NCBI RefSeq assembly: GCF_000372725.1
Contig: NW_005196830.1
Coordinates: 533,989 to 597,988, forward strand
Direction of reading: 5' to 3'
Length of the DNA: 64,000 bases
From: Emiliania huxleyi CCMP1516
Taxonomy: Eukaryota; Haptophyta; Isochrysidales; Noelaerhabdaceae
The stretch's first letter is position 1, and every line of letters starts with the position of its first letter. Positions 55,429 to 64,000 of this stretch are shown piece after piece. Below the pieces are notes generated by a model. That model was not told the origin of the DNA. It did not search any database and saw only the letters and a program-made list of their open reading frames with translations. Position numbers and translations under genes: made by a program.

Positions 55429-56619
55429 TTGCGGCAAGCCCAGGCGCTGTTGAAAAAAATGAGGCGCAGCGGTTGCGCAGCTATGAACAGGAGCGAGTCC
55501 GCGCTGCGCTAGGCTCAGACACATCCGTCGGCGCCCTCCGCCTCGAGCTGTCGCGCGTGCCGCTGCTGCAGGACCGCCAAACTCGTCGAGATGCCTCGCG
55601 GGTGCGTGGCTGCCGTCGCTAGAGGACAGCGGCGCGAGGGCGAGCAGCATACACACATGCAGGAGTTGGCCTGAGTTGTCAGCACAACTAAAAGAAATTC
55701 GTATGCGATTTTTTCTTTTATTACTGATCGTGGAGACTCCTGCCGCCGCCCCTGCCACCGAGTGCGGGTGGGCAGGCCCTAAAACGGCGGGAGGGGTAGG
55801 GGTGCCGCTGTAGGGGTGTGGAGGGGTCGGGAGGGCGGGAGTGCGGACCGTGACCTAAAGCCCTCCACCGATAGAGGTGTCAGGCGGCAGGGCCCAGGAG
55901 GGGTGGGGGCTGGGAGGGCTGGCCAAAAGCGAGGCGTAGGAGGGCTCATGAGGGCTTGGCCTTGGGTATTTGTAGCCATTTTTAGGCTTCAACTGGTCCC
56001 CAAATAGTAGCAACACCTCATGAAAATCAGTCAAAAAAGCCCGAAAAAATCGGCGCCTGCGGCGGGCTTCCTGGGGCGTGCCCCAGACCCCCTTGACTGG
56101 GGGGACCCCCCCCAAGAGCACCCCCGTCGCCCCCGGGGGCCCGTCGACACCCCAGGCTCGATCGAACGAAACCCGCAAGCGGGCGTACGGACCGCGAGCG
56201 GCTCGCACCCGTGACACGCAGGCGTCCGACAGACGGCGCCGGGGCTAGGCGACCGAAGAGGAACTACGGCAAGAACCGCACACCACCCGCTGACGAGCGC
56301 TCGCGGAACAGGTCCGCGGCGCCCGTCAGTCAGGGGCGTGCGCGAGACAGGGCTAAAAGCCCTTTTCTGTGAGCGTTCCCTCCCGGCGGGGGTTGTGGCG
56401 GAGAGCCGGCATGGGAATCGCCGGCCCCCACACAGGGGGTGCCCCTGCCAGGCGCCGCAAGCGGTGCCCAGCTCCGCCAGGTCCCCCACCCCAGAGGCCA
56501 CCTGGACCCCTCCAAGCCATCGCCTCGCGCGCGCTCAGTCGTACCTCCAACCCCTCTTCGCCGCAGCTCGCACGTAGGCTGCACACGCACGTAGGGCTGC
56601 ACACGCACACATAACTGGC
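55429..56619. other. Intergenic region, no gene seen
   Basis: No frame is convincing on either strand. TGGGGGGACCCCCCCCAAG-type G/C runs and CGGAAAGCGGCC-like short repeats are all that is visible. Confidence 0.4.
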
Positions 56620-57894
56620 ATGAGCCGCCAGGGCAGCAGCACAAAGCACCCGCCAGCTCCGGAGCTCTTCCGTACAATCGCGCACTGCGTGCGGCGGGCG
56701 GGTGGCTGCCTCAAGGCGGACGCGCTGCTCCAGCTGCACCCGAGTCTGCGCTCGGCGCTGCGCGACTTCCGCCTCCTCGAGGCGCTCAAGGAGCAGGAGG
56801 CCGTGTTGTCGGGCCGACGGCTCGTCGACGCTCGTCCGATCGCCGGTGGCAGCGAAGCGTGGCTCTGCATCGTCACCGACTCGGACGGCCGCCTCGCCGG
56901 CGGCGCCGCCGACTATGAGCCGGCGAGATGGTTCCAGCCTCCGACGGCCGGCTCGCAGCGCGACGCGAGGGCGGCCGCGCTCGACGCCGCGCGCGCCATA
57001 TGCCGCCGGAGAATGACGTTCCTCCGAAATACCGCCGCGCCAGGCGGGAGACGCACGGCCATGACACAGCCATGACACGTCCGTGACACGTCCGTGACAC
57101 GTCTCGCAGGCGGAGACGCGGCGTCGGAAGCTGCCTTCGACGTGCCCCTGTCGCTGATGGCGCAGGACCGGCGGCTGCGGCAGCGGGTCGAGTGGCTGGT
57201 GGCGCTGAGTCCGCAGCCCGGCCTGCTCCGGCACGTTCCTCTCGACGAGACGCTGGAGCGCGCCTCGGAGGTGAACCGCGCTCTGGTGGCGGCGATTGGA
57301 TTTGAAGCCGCGCGCCGCCGGAGCCTCCTGCTGCACCTGCACGCGCTGCTCAGAGAGACGTATGGCGCAGCGCGGCTAAGCGGCGCCAAGGCCGCCGCTG
57401 CCGCCGCCACCGGCGGCGGCGGTGGCGGCGGCGGCGCGGCCGCGGACGGCGGCGGCGCGGACCCATCCTCGCTCTCTCTCCTTGTGCACGACTCCGATTT
57501 GGGCGCCTGCGGGGCGGGAGGAGGCGCGCCGCTCGGCGAGCCGGCCGCGCTTGGGAGGTGTCTGGGAAGTGTCGAGGAAGTGTCTGGGAAGTGTCTAGGA
57601 GGCGCGCCGCTCGCCGACCCCGCGGTGCTGGACGGGTTCGATGCGGCGCTGTCGGCGGCGTTGCCAAAGGTGCGGCGTTCGTGCGAGGGCGGAGAGGTCT
57701 TCCTCGGCGAGCTGGGAGGGACGGCCGAGATCAAGGCGTTCCTCGCGCCCCTGCTCGGCTGGCCGGGCGTCTCGCTGCTCGGTCTGGCGCGTGCGCTTGC
57801 GGAGCGAAGGCCCGAGCGGGCCTCGCTGCGTCCAGCGTCGCGGGGGGAGGAGGCGGCCGGCTGGTGGCTCGTGCGCCTCAAGAAAGAAAGCTGA
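56620..57894 (+). CDS. Unknown protein, three exons
   Basis: Starts MSRQGSSTKHPPAPELFRTI. A winged-helix-like opening (CVRRAGGCLKADALLQLHPS; ALRDFRLLEALKEQEAVL) is followed by WLCIVTDSDGRLAGGAADYE. An intron of ACACGTCC type (about 57043-57109) has GCGGGAGACGC at the donor and GCGGAGACGCG after the acceptor. Then DVPLSLMAQDRRLRQRVEWL, SEVNRALVAAIGFEAARRRS, a Gly-rich linker, and a second intron (about 57524-57598) bounded by two copies of GAGGCGCGCCGCTCG, apparently GA-AG. It ends WWLVRLKKES, TGA 57892. The frame stays open through both introns, so they could be retained; their repeats and duplicated borders argue for splicing. Function unknown. Confidence 0.6.
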
Positions 57895-57947
57895 CGCGCG
57901 GAGAGTGGAGAGACCGTTGCGACTAGGCGGACGGCTGGTGGCTCACC

Positions 57948-59271
57948 ATGCGACCAGCCGTGCGACCAGCTCCGCTTCTGCCCGCGACTCCCTCGCAAAG
58001 ACCGGCCGCAAGGCACGCCGCAGCGCACTTGGTGGGGGCGGCGGGCGGCGAGGGCGAGGGAGAGGGAGAGGGCGAGGGCGAGGGCGAGGGCGAGGGCGAG
58101 GGAGAGGGAGAGGGCGAGGGAGAGGGCGAGGGCGGAGAGGGCGGCGAGGGCGAGGGCAGCGAAGGAGAGGGAGAGGGAGGGGGCGACGGCGACGGCGACG
58201 GCGACGGCGGCGCAGGCGGGCCAGACGGGCCGGGCCGGGCCCTTTCCGCAGCCTTCTCGGAGCCTGTGCGGGTGCTCGCCACCTCGCCGCGGGGGGTTGT
58301 GCTCGACAAGCCCTCGGGCGTGCGCACGGAGCGGCTGCTCGAGGCGGCGGCAGCGCAGCTGCGCCTCGACCTCCGCGCCGTCTCGCGGCTCGACAAGGGC
58401 ACCTCTGGCTGCCTGGCGGTCGCTGTCGGCGAGGCGGGCTTCCAAGAGCTCAAGGCGGCCTTTGCCGGCCGCGCCGTGGACAAGGCGTGCCTCTCGTCGA
58501 GGGCCTGTTCGAGCGCACTATCTCCCCAAATCTCCCCATATCTCCCCATAGGCGTACCTCTGCCTCGTCGAGGGCTTGTTCGAGCGCACCGCTTTGCCCG
58601 CCGGGGTGTCCGCCGCCGCCGCCGCCGCCGCCGTCGACGCGCTGGCGGCGGGCGAGGAGGTGGATTGGGCGGCGCCCGAGGTGGCGAGCGCGCTGAGCTT
58701 CGCTCGTGTGGAGATACGGCTGCTGCGTGCCAAGGAAGAGCGCGTCTTCCCCAGCCACCGCGGGAGAGAGGCGGTGACGCTGGTGGCGCCGCTGAGGCAC
58801 TACCGCCGCCGGCGACCCGCGCAGCCTCCGAGAGGATGCGAGGGCGGCGGCGGCGAGGGCGGCGGCGGCGAGGGTGGCGGCGGCGAGGGCGGGAGGGAGG
58901 GCGGCGGCAAGGGCGGGAGGGAGGGCGGCGGCGACGCAAAGCTAGAGCACTACTCCTTGCTGCTGTGCCACCCGCTGACCGGCAGGCAGCACCAGATCCG
59001 CGTGCACATGAAGACGCTCGGCCACGCCCTCGTCGGCGACACGCGCTACTGCTCGACCAGCCGCCGGGTGCAGCGGCAGCTGGGCTGGTGCGGCGGGCGG
59101 CTCTTCTTGCACAACTGCCAGACGGCGATCGAGCGCGACGGCGTCGGGCGGCTCGCGGCCCGCTCCCGCCTGCCGCCCGAGCTGCAGCTCGCCTTGCGAA
59201 CCGCAGGGGCGGACGCGCCGCTCGAGGAGGTAGGCCGCTCTTCCAGCCAATCAGCCTCACAAAGAGGATGA
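57948..59271 (+). CDS. RluA-family pseudouridine synthase
   Basis: Starts MRPAVRPAPLLPATPSQRPA, a basic targeting-like N-terminus, then a long Glu-Gly repeat (58030-58200). The catalytic domain has VVLDKPSGVRTERLLEAAAA and AVSRLDKGTSGCLAVAVGEA; the Asp of RLDK is the family nucleophile. A 64-nt GC-AG intron (about 58492-58552, TCTCCCCATA repeats) splits VDK|AYLCLVEGLFERT. After a second Gly/Glu-rich insert comes YSLLLCHPLTGRQHQIRVHM, KTLGHALVGDTRYC and LFLHNCQTAIERDG. RluA enzymes isomerise uridine to pseudouridine in rRNA, tRNA or mRNA. Compartment is probably organellar. The family is certain; the substrate is not. Confidence 0.92.
58045..58215 (+). repeat. GAGGGC hexamer tandem repeat (coding Glu-Gly)
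   Basis: About 25 hexamers GAGGGC/GAGGGA followed by GACGGC units, in frame with the RluA protein. A second GGCGGCGAGGGC array lies at 58850-58935. Confidence 0.9.
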
Positions 59272-59579
59272 AGTACGGTGTGTATTTTGGGTGTCTGAGG
59301 AGCCACACTCACTACACACGCACGGTTGCACAGATTTATCGGTCCGAGATAAAGCCGTAGACGGTAGAGGCTAGACTACGCTAGAGCAGCGAGTCCAGAG
59401 ATCTAAGAGATACCGACAGTCGGACCTCGCTCGTCCGCGCATTTACAGTTAGGGCCTGGTCCACGTTCTGCAAGGACGTGAAAATGTGGCACACGTCTAG
59501 GTACAGGAGACACGTACACACAGAAATATCCTAGGGTCAAGTGGAGTGCACGACCGAGGAAGCCGGACCGGACGCGCAG
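59272..59579. other. Intergenic spacer between convergent genes
   Basis: Lies between the 3' ends of the RluA gene and the minus-strand plastid-like gene. No gene or repeat is seen. Confidence 0.45.
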
Positions 59580-60044
59580 CTATTTGCTGCGCCGTGCGGC
59601 GGCGGCTCGCGCCGCCTTCATCCTTGCGAGCGCGGTGCCCTCGCTGCGAAGTCGCGGCAGCTTCCCGCGCGAGCACTGCAGCATCAGCAGCGCCCATCCC
59701 TCCCCGGCCTTGGCAGGCCCTATCAGCAGCTGCTCGAGCCTCTCGACGGTGACGGTCGGGTAGACGCAGCCGATCGAGTAGATGTTGCGGCTGCAGGAGG
59801 CGTACATCTGCGCCTCGCCCGCCGGCACGCCCTGCTCGATGGCCGCAGCGAGCACCCGCTCCTCCATCTCTGCCTCGGTGATGTACCGCAGCGATGGGCG
59901 CTTCTTCTGGCCCGCCGCGTCGGCAGCGGCCACAGCCGCGATGCGCGGCGCCGAGCGCGAGAGCGGGCGCGGCGCGTGCAGTGGCGACACACGCAGCGCG
60001 GCCGCGGTCGTCGAGAGGAGGAGGAGGAGACACTGTTGGCTCAT
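59580..60044 (-). CDS. Small plastid-targeted-like protein, unknown function
   Basis: 154 residues from MSQQCLLLLLSTTAAALRVS (signal peptide); an upstream in-frame ATG at 60101 is less likely because it precedes a lysine-rich run. The transit-like region HAPRPLSRSAPRIAAVAAAD is followed by LRYITEAEMEERVLAAAIEQ, MYASCSRNIYSIGCVYPTVT, LLIGPAKAGEGWALLMLQCS and a basic Ala/Arg tail. No family is recognised. Confidence 0.62.
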   Translation of the reverse strand: MSQQCLLLLLSTTAAALRVSPLHAPRPLSRSAPRIAAVAAADAAGQKKRPSLRYITEAEMEERVLAAAIEQGVPAGEAQMYASCSRNIYSIGCVYPTVTVERLEQLLIGPAKAGEGWALLMLQCSRGKLPRLRSEGTALARMKAARAAAARRSK

Positions 60045-60208
60045 GCACGCGTTTGCTCGCCCGGCAGCTTTTTTCTTTCTTTCCTTATCTACCCAGTCCA
60101 ACCCGCTGTCCGCCGCCAGTCTGTTGTGAAAGGGGTTTTAGATCCTTCTGGTAGAAAAAGAAACGAAGGTAAGCCGATTGCGCCCACCCGTTTGGTATTC
60201 GACTGCAG

Positions 60209-61151
60209 ATGTGGACGTCTTTCGGCTGCACCTGCGGCCGTACCTTCATGCCCATCATCTACGAGGCGGGCAGCGTCCACATGGACCAGCACATATTCGA
60301 TCAGTGGAGCGTCTCGCACGCGATCTGGGGCTTTGTGCTCGGGTGGGCCTACACAGCTCCGGTGGCGGCGTGGCGGGTGGGGCTGCTCTTCGTGCTCTGG
60401 GAGCTGTGGGAGAACGTCGTCGAGGTGGCGTTCAGTACCTATTCTCCCGGCGAGTACCACGGTGACTCGTTCGTCAACTCTTTCTTTGACATGGTGCCGT
60501 CCGTGACCGGCGTGCTGCTCGGCCGGCACGCGCCACGCGCCTGGCCGCTGGTTGCGCTCGCCGAGCTGATCGCCACGAGGCACGGCTTTGGCGTCCACTC
60601 GGTCTTCCTCGGCCACCAGGGCAGCATCTGCGACCTGCGCACCGAGCCGCTCGAATGCGGCAAGGCCTGCTGCTCCCTCTCCCCTCCCTCTCCCCAGCTC
60701 TCCTCTCACGCACAGCCCCCTAACGCTCACCGCCGCGCCCGCCCGCCCATTCGATGCTTGCTACTTCGCGTCCTTTCCCTTCGAACTAGCAGCCGCCCTC
60801 ACCGCCGCCTCTCCTCTTGCTCGAGGCGTACGCGCTGCGCCTGCTGCTGCTGCCGTGGCTCTTTTGCAAGCTCGAGCCGCGGGCGTGGCGGGCGTACTGC
60901 GGCCGGACACGCCATGGCACGCCCGTGACTCGTCCGAGACATGTCCATAGGCGTGGCGCGCGTACTGCGGCTGGACGGCGCAGCGGCGCAGCGAGTGCGC
61001 AGAGGGCGGCGGTTCGCCGTCCAAGTCGCCGCGCACACCCTCGCCGTGCCGCGCCCGCGCCGGCGACGACACGCCCGAGAAGGCGCTGAAGGCGCTCGCT
61101 CGTCGGCGGCCGCCCGTGGAGGGCGCGCCTCCCGACGGTTTCAAGCTGTGA
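60209..61151 (+). CDS. DUF2585-like membrane protein, C-terminal exons tentative
   Basis: The frame reads MWTSFGCTCGRTFMPIIYEA, QHIFDQWSVSHAIWGFVLGW, GLLFVLWELWENVVEVAFST, YHGDSFVNSFFDMVPSVTGV and LVALAELIATRHGFGVHSVF. The order CxCG, QHxxDxxSxxHxxxGF, ExxWExxEN and YxGDSxxNSxxD matches bacterial DUF2585 membrane proteins as I recall them. A CTGCAG acceptor sits directly before the ATG, so a short 5' exon is possible. Downstream, LEAYALRLLLLPWLFCKLEP and, after an ACACGTCC-type intron (about 60887-60951), AWRAYCGWTAQRRSE to DGFKL (TGA 61149) are clearly coding. They are probably the same gene, but the splice joining them was not found. Confidence 0.68.
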
Positions 61152-61239
61152 GACTACCGTCCATCGCCGGCGAAGAGACCGCTTCCCTGCCCGCGACTGC
61201 TCCGCCCACAGCGCAATATTATTGTACACTCTATCCCTT

Positions 61240-61730
61240 GTAACTTCTTCCGCGTGCGGTGTGTGTACCTTTCTGGTCTTGTGCCCTTTCGTGTACCCTT
61301 TCCAACTGCATGTGGCATGTATGATATTGGGTCTTCCCATGTGGCGGCATAATCTAGGGCATAATGGCGGAGATGCTCCCTGCAGGACCCTCCTGGTCGC
61401 TGGTGGGCCTCGCGGGCCCTCAATGGACAATGGTCAATGCTCAAAAGACTACGTAGTTGCAAAAAGTCTCACCTGGATGTGAAACCCCGCCAAAAACTAC
61501 CAAAAACGCTGTCACGGCCAGCTCGGCACTATCTACTCAAAAAAAGCACTTGGATAGGGTGCCCACAGGACCCAAAAGAAAATAGCTTTCCGACTCAGAA
61601 AGGGACGCACGAGGCAAATCTGAGTGGAAAGGAGGATTTCAGGTATAATTCATGTATGGGAGTATGCTAGTACAACACTGCTGAACTGAAATACACACGT
61701 ATTTCCAGTCCAATCACAAGTACACATACT
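61240..61730. other. Intergenic region, no gene seen
   Basis: AT-richer sequence with no supported frame. Confidence 0.4.
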
Positions 61731-61982
61731 TTAGGCGCGCACCGGCTGATCTGGCTGCTGCGCCGGCGGCCGCTGCGCTGGCCGCTGCTGCGCCGGCTGG
61801 CGGGCGGTACGGCCGCCGGCGGCCGCTGCACCCGCGCCTTCCCTCGCGGGCGCCGTCGCGCCGCGCGCGCCCAACTCTGCTGGCACACGGCACGCGTCGT
61901 CACACAGCCGCGGAGAATAGGCGGTGCAGCGCGCGAAGCACGCGCGATCTCGTACTTTCAAGGCTGGAACCGGCCATTCCAA
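61731..61982 (-). CDS. Cys-motif short protein or C-terminal exon
   Basis: The frame reads VRDRACFARCTAYSPRLCDD then ACRVPAELGARGATAP and ends in an Ala/Gln/Pro-rich tail at 61731. The spacing CxxxC-x9-CxxxC looks deliberate, but the repetitive tail and lack of a signal or neighbouring exon keep confidence low. Confidence 0.3.
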   Translation of the reverse strand: MEWPVPALKVRDRACFARCTAYSPRLCDDACRVPAELGARGATAPAREGAGAAAAGGRTARQPAQQRPAQRPPAQQPDQPVRA

Positions 61983-62429
61983 GGGTATACCTTTGAGAAT
62001 CCCCAGCGTCCCACCCTCCTAGTCACACTCTCAATTTCTCGACTGGCCAACACGAAGTGCTGCGATCGGGGGTCGCCCATTTCTTTTTTCCTTTCTTTTT
62101 TTGGGCCCTGTGGGCACCCTAACTTGGAGAGGCACTGGCACTTGCAAAAGTGAGACGTAGAGCACCCACTTTTTAAGCGTTCGCCGCATACACACGGTCC
62201 GTCCTGCGTGCGCCGCCAGGAGGAGAGATGCATCCTAGCTGTCGCCACCAAAGGCGACTCGACGTCGCTGACCGATCGGAGATCAAGCTCTGACAGGTCA
62301 CACGTCGCTCCTTTGACGCCGACGTGACTCACCCGTGCAGAGCGCATCAGGACACGGTCTCGACGCGCTCGGGTACCTACGACGCCTGCGACCCGTCTCG
62401 GGTCTTGTGGCACGACCTGAGCCCTGGTG

Positions 62430-63250
62430 TCGAGGTGTCGAGGCCCGGTGTCGAGGGTGTCGAGCTGCTGTCGAGGGATAGAGGTGTCGAGGCCTGTCGA
62501 GGCCTGTCGAGGCCTGTCGAGGCCTGTCGAGGCCTGTCGAGGCCTGTCGAGGCCTGTCGAGGCCTGTCGAGGCCTGTCGAGGCCTGTCGAGGCCTGTCGA
62601 GGCCTGTCGAGGCCTGTCGAGGCCTGTCGAGGCCTGTCGAGGCCTGTCGAGGCCTGTCGAGGCCTGTCGAGGCCTGTCGAGGCCTGTCGAGGCCTGTCGA
62701 GGCCTGTCGAGGCCTGTCGAGGCCTGTCGAGGCCTGTCGAGGCCTGTCGAGGCCTGTCGAGGCCTGTCGAGGCCTGTCGAGGCCTGTCGAGGCCTGTCGA
62801 GGCCTGTCGAGGCCTGTCGAGGCCTGTCGAGGCCTGTCGAGGCCTGTCGAGGCCTGTCGAGGCCTGTCGAGGCCTGTCGAGGCCTGTCGAGGCCTGTCGA
62901 GGCCTGTCGAGGCCTGTCGAGGCCTGTCGAGGCCTGTCGAGGCCTGTCGAGGCCTGTCGAGGCCTGTCGAGGCCTGTCGAGGCCTGTCGAGGCCTGTCGA
63001 GGCCTGTCGAGGCCTGTCGAGGCCTGTCGAGGCCTGTCGAGGCCTGTCGAGGCCTGTCGAGGCCTGTCGAGGCCTGTCGAGGCCTGTCGAGGCCTGTCGA
63101 GGCCTGTCGAGGCCTGTCGGCTGAAACCATGCTTGTCCGTGTCGAGGAGTGTCGAGGGGTGTCGAGGGGTGTCGAGGGTGTCGAGGGTGTCGAGGGTGTC
63201 GAGCGGGTGTCGAGCGGGTGTCGAGTGTTGTCAAGAGGCGTCTGAGGTAT
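62430..63250. repeat. 10-bp minisatellite (GGCCTGTCGA)n
   Basis: From about 62481 to 63117 there are about 64 tandem copies of GGCCTGTCGA with almost no variation. It is flanked by degenerate GTGTCGAGG units (62430-62480, 63135-63250). The window ends (63978-64000) in the same GTGTCGAGCG units. Long open frames on both strands (VEACRGLSRP, GLDRPRQAST) are artefacts of a stop-free 10-bp unit. Confidence 0.97.
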
Positions 63251-63419
63251 CGAGGTGTCCAAGGTGGCAGGTGGATGCAGTTGCAGCCCATCAACATACA
63301 ACAAAAGTTGGGCAGCAGTCGTGCAAAGCTGTTTCGTCCCTTAGTTGCAGCCTCAGTTGCACCCTGTTGATGTAGCACAACCTGAGCACAACCAGTATAC
63401 TCTCTGTGGACATTTGAGG

Positions 63420-63870
63420 ACATCAAGTGCCGGGAGTCATTGCCACTGTGCACCAAGGTGCTGTGCAGGCGCAGCACCGCAGCAGCGTCGCTGCTGCAGC
63501 AGCGTCGCTGCTGCAGCGTCACCGGCGCACAAAGCGCAACTGACCACAGCGCTCATGGCACAAGGCTGGTGCCATGAGTCAGTGGACATTGCCACTGCAC
63601 AAGGTGCTGTCCAGCAGCTAAGGGCTACAGTACCCCATCGCAGCAGCGTCGCCGCCGCTACAGCGTCGCCGTTGCAGCGTCGCCAGTGCACAAAGCGCAA
63701 TGGACCACAGGTCTGCACTCATGGCACAAGCTCACTGGTGTGAGGATTCATTGCCACTGTACAAGGTGCTGTGCAGCACCTTAGGGCTACCTGAGTACTG
63801 CCATGTTTGCTGCATCAACAGGGGTGCAACTGAGCTGCAACTTGAGCTAGAACTTGAGAGGCTGCTCAGG
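63420..63870. repeat. Three-copy ~155-bp tandem repeat with GCAGCGTCGC core
   Basis: CATTGCCACTG(T/C)(A/G)C then AAGGTGCTGT(G/C)CAGC occurs at about 63437, 63582 and 63750. Between copies lie GCAGCAGCGTCGCTGCTGCA units and GTGCACAAAGCGCAA(C/T)(G/T)GACCAC. No coding is claimed. Confidence 0.75.
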
Positions 63871-64000
63871 GATGAAGTTTAGAAAGTACTGCCAGCCAAG
63901 TTTGATTGCTGCTGCAACCCTGATTTCTAACTCTGTGACTCCAATGGGTCTACGTCTCTGCAGTGTTAGGATCATCAGAGGTGTCGAGCGGTGTCGAGCG

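Noticed and set aside
57923..59308. 461-codon minus-strand frame opposite the RluA gene
   Set aside because: It is Pro/Ser/Arg-rich antisense of the Glu-Gly repeats. The plus strand has the pseudouridine synthase motifs.
62460..63120. CRISPR array or telomere
   Set aside because: Units are contiguous 10-mers without spacers, and the unit is not a telomere motif.
62324..63522. Repetitive proteins on both strands over the GGCCTGTCGA array
   Set aside because: Same artefact: a stop-free 10-bp unit read in all frames. There is no start context, homology or non-repeat domain.

Overview
The window looks like nuclear DNA of a GC-rich unicellular alga with a secondary plastid. Haptophyte-like is the best guess; a dinoflagellate or pelagophyte cannot be excluded. 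Evidence: every recognisable product is eukaryotic (syntaxin, PCMTD-like methyltransferase, pepsin, receptor-like ADP-ribosyltransferase, ankyrin-kinase-RING protein). Several small proteins carry an ER signal followed by plastid-transit-like sequence. Genes are cut by many short introns, and proline-rich extracellular linkers are frequent. There are no bacterial operons, no CRISPR and no rRNA. Two assembly gaps interrupt it (8334-8433 and 42425-42971).

Layout. 1-1757: 3' part of a syntaxin (-). 2.0-2.4 kb: decayed coding fragment. 3.1-3.8 kb: Cys-rich protein (-). 4.3-5.8 kb: tandem 0.75-kb duplication. 5.8-6.9 kb: weak coding remnants. 7.4-8.7 kb: mS23-like mitoribosomal protein (+). 9.2-9.6 kb: plastid-targeted membrane protein (-). 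10-11.5 kb: a palindromic array of a GTAGAG-rich dispersed repeat. 11.9-18.8 kb: FAD/NAD oxidoreductase exons running into SRPBCC lipid-binding exons (+). 19.1-23.5 kb: 1,468-aa intronless ankyrin/UIM/kinase/RING protein (-). 24.1-25.6 kb: secreted helical protein (-). 26.4-28.6 kb: EF-hand/Cys-rich membrane protein with a frameshift (-). 29.3-29.8 kb: thylakoid-lumen protein (-). 31.5-34.6 kb: PCMTD-like gene (-). 35.8-36.4 kb: J-domain protein (-). 36.95-38.6 kb: RanBP2-zinc-finger/UIM protein (+). 42-44.3 kb: pepsin (+). 44.8-47.4 kb: membrane ADP-ribosyltransferase (-). 47.7-48.3 kb: zinc-finger protein (+). 48.55-49.9 kb: secreted unknown (-). 50.0-50.5 kb: MITE-like element. 51.1-52.0 kb: FAH hydrolase (+). 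52.3-53.5 kb: SGNH-like esterase (-). 54.0-55.4 kb: membrane ankyrin protein (-). 56.6-57.9 kb: unknown (+). 57.9-59.3 kb: RluA pseudouridine synthase (+). 59.6-60.0 kb: plastid-like protein (-). 60.2-61.2 kb: DUF2585-like membrane protein (+). 62.4-63.3 kb: a 10-bp minisatellite. 63.4-63.9 kb: a longer-period repeat.

The most striking feature is shared by most multi-exon genes. Introns are short, mostly GC-AG (some GA-AG or GT-AG), and the first bases of the intron are repeated at the start of the next exon, often for 10-30 nt. Intron bodies fall into a few repeat families that recur in unrelated genes. This is what recent insertion of introner-like elements with target-site duplication would leave. 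The genes do not form one pathway; themes are ubiquitin signalling (ankyrin-kinase-RING, RanBP2/UIM, PCMTD), membrane receptors and plastid proteins.
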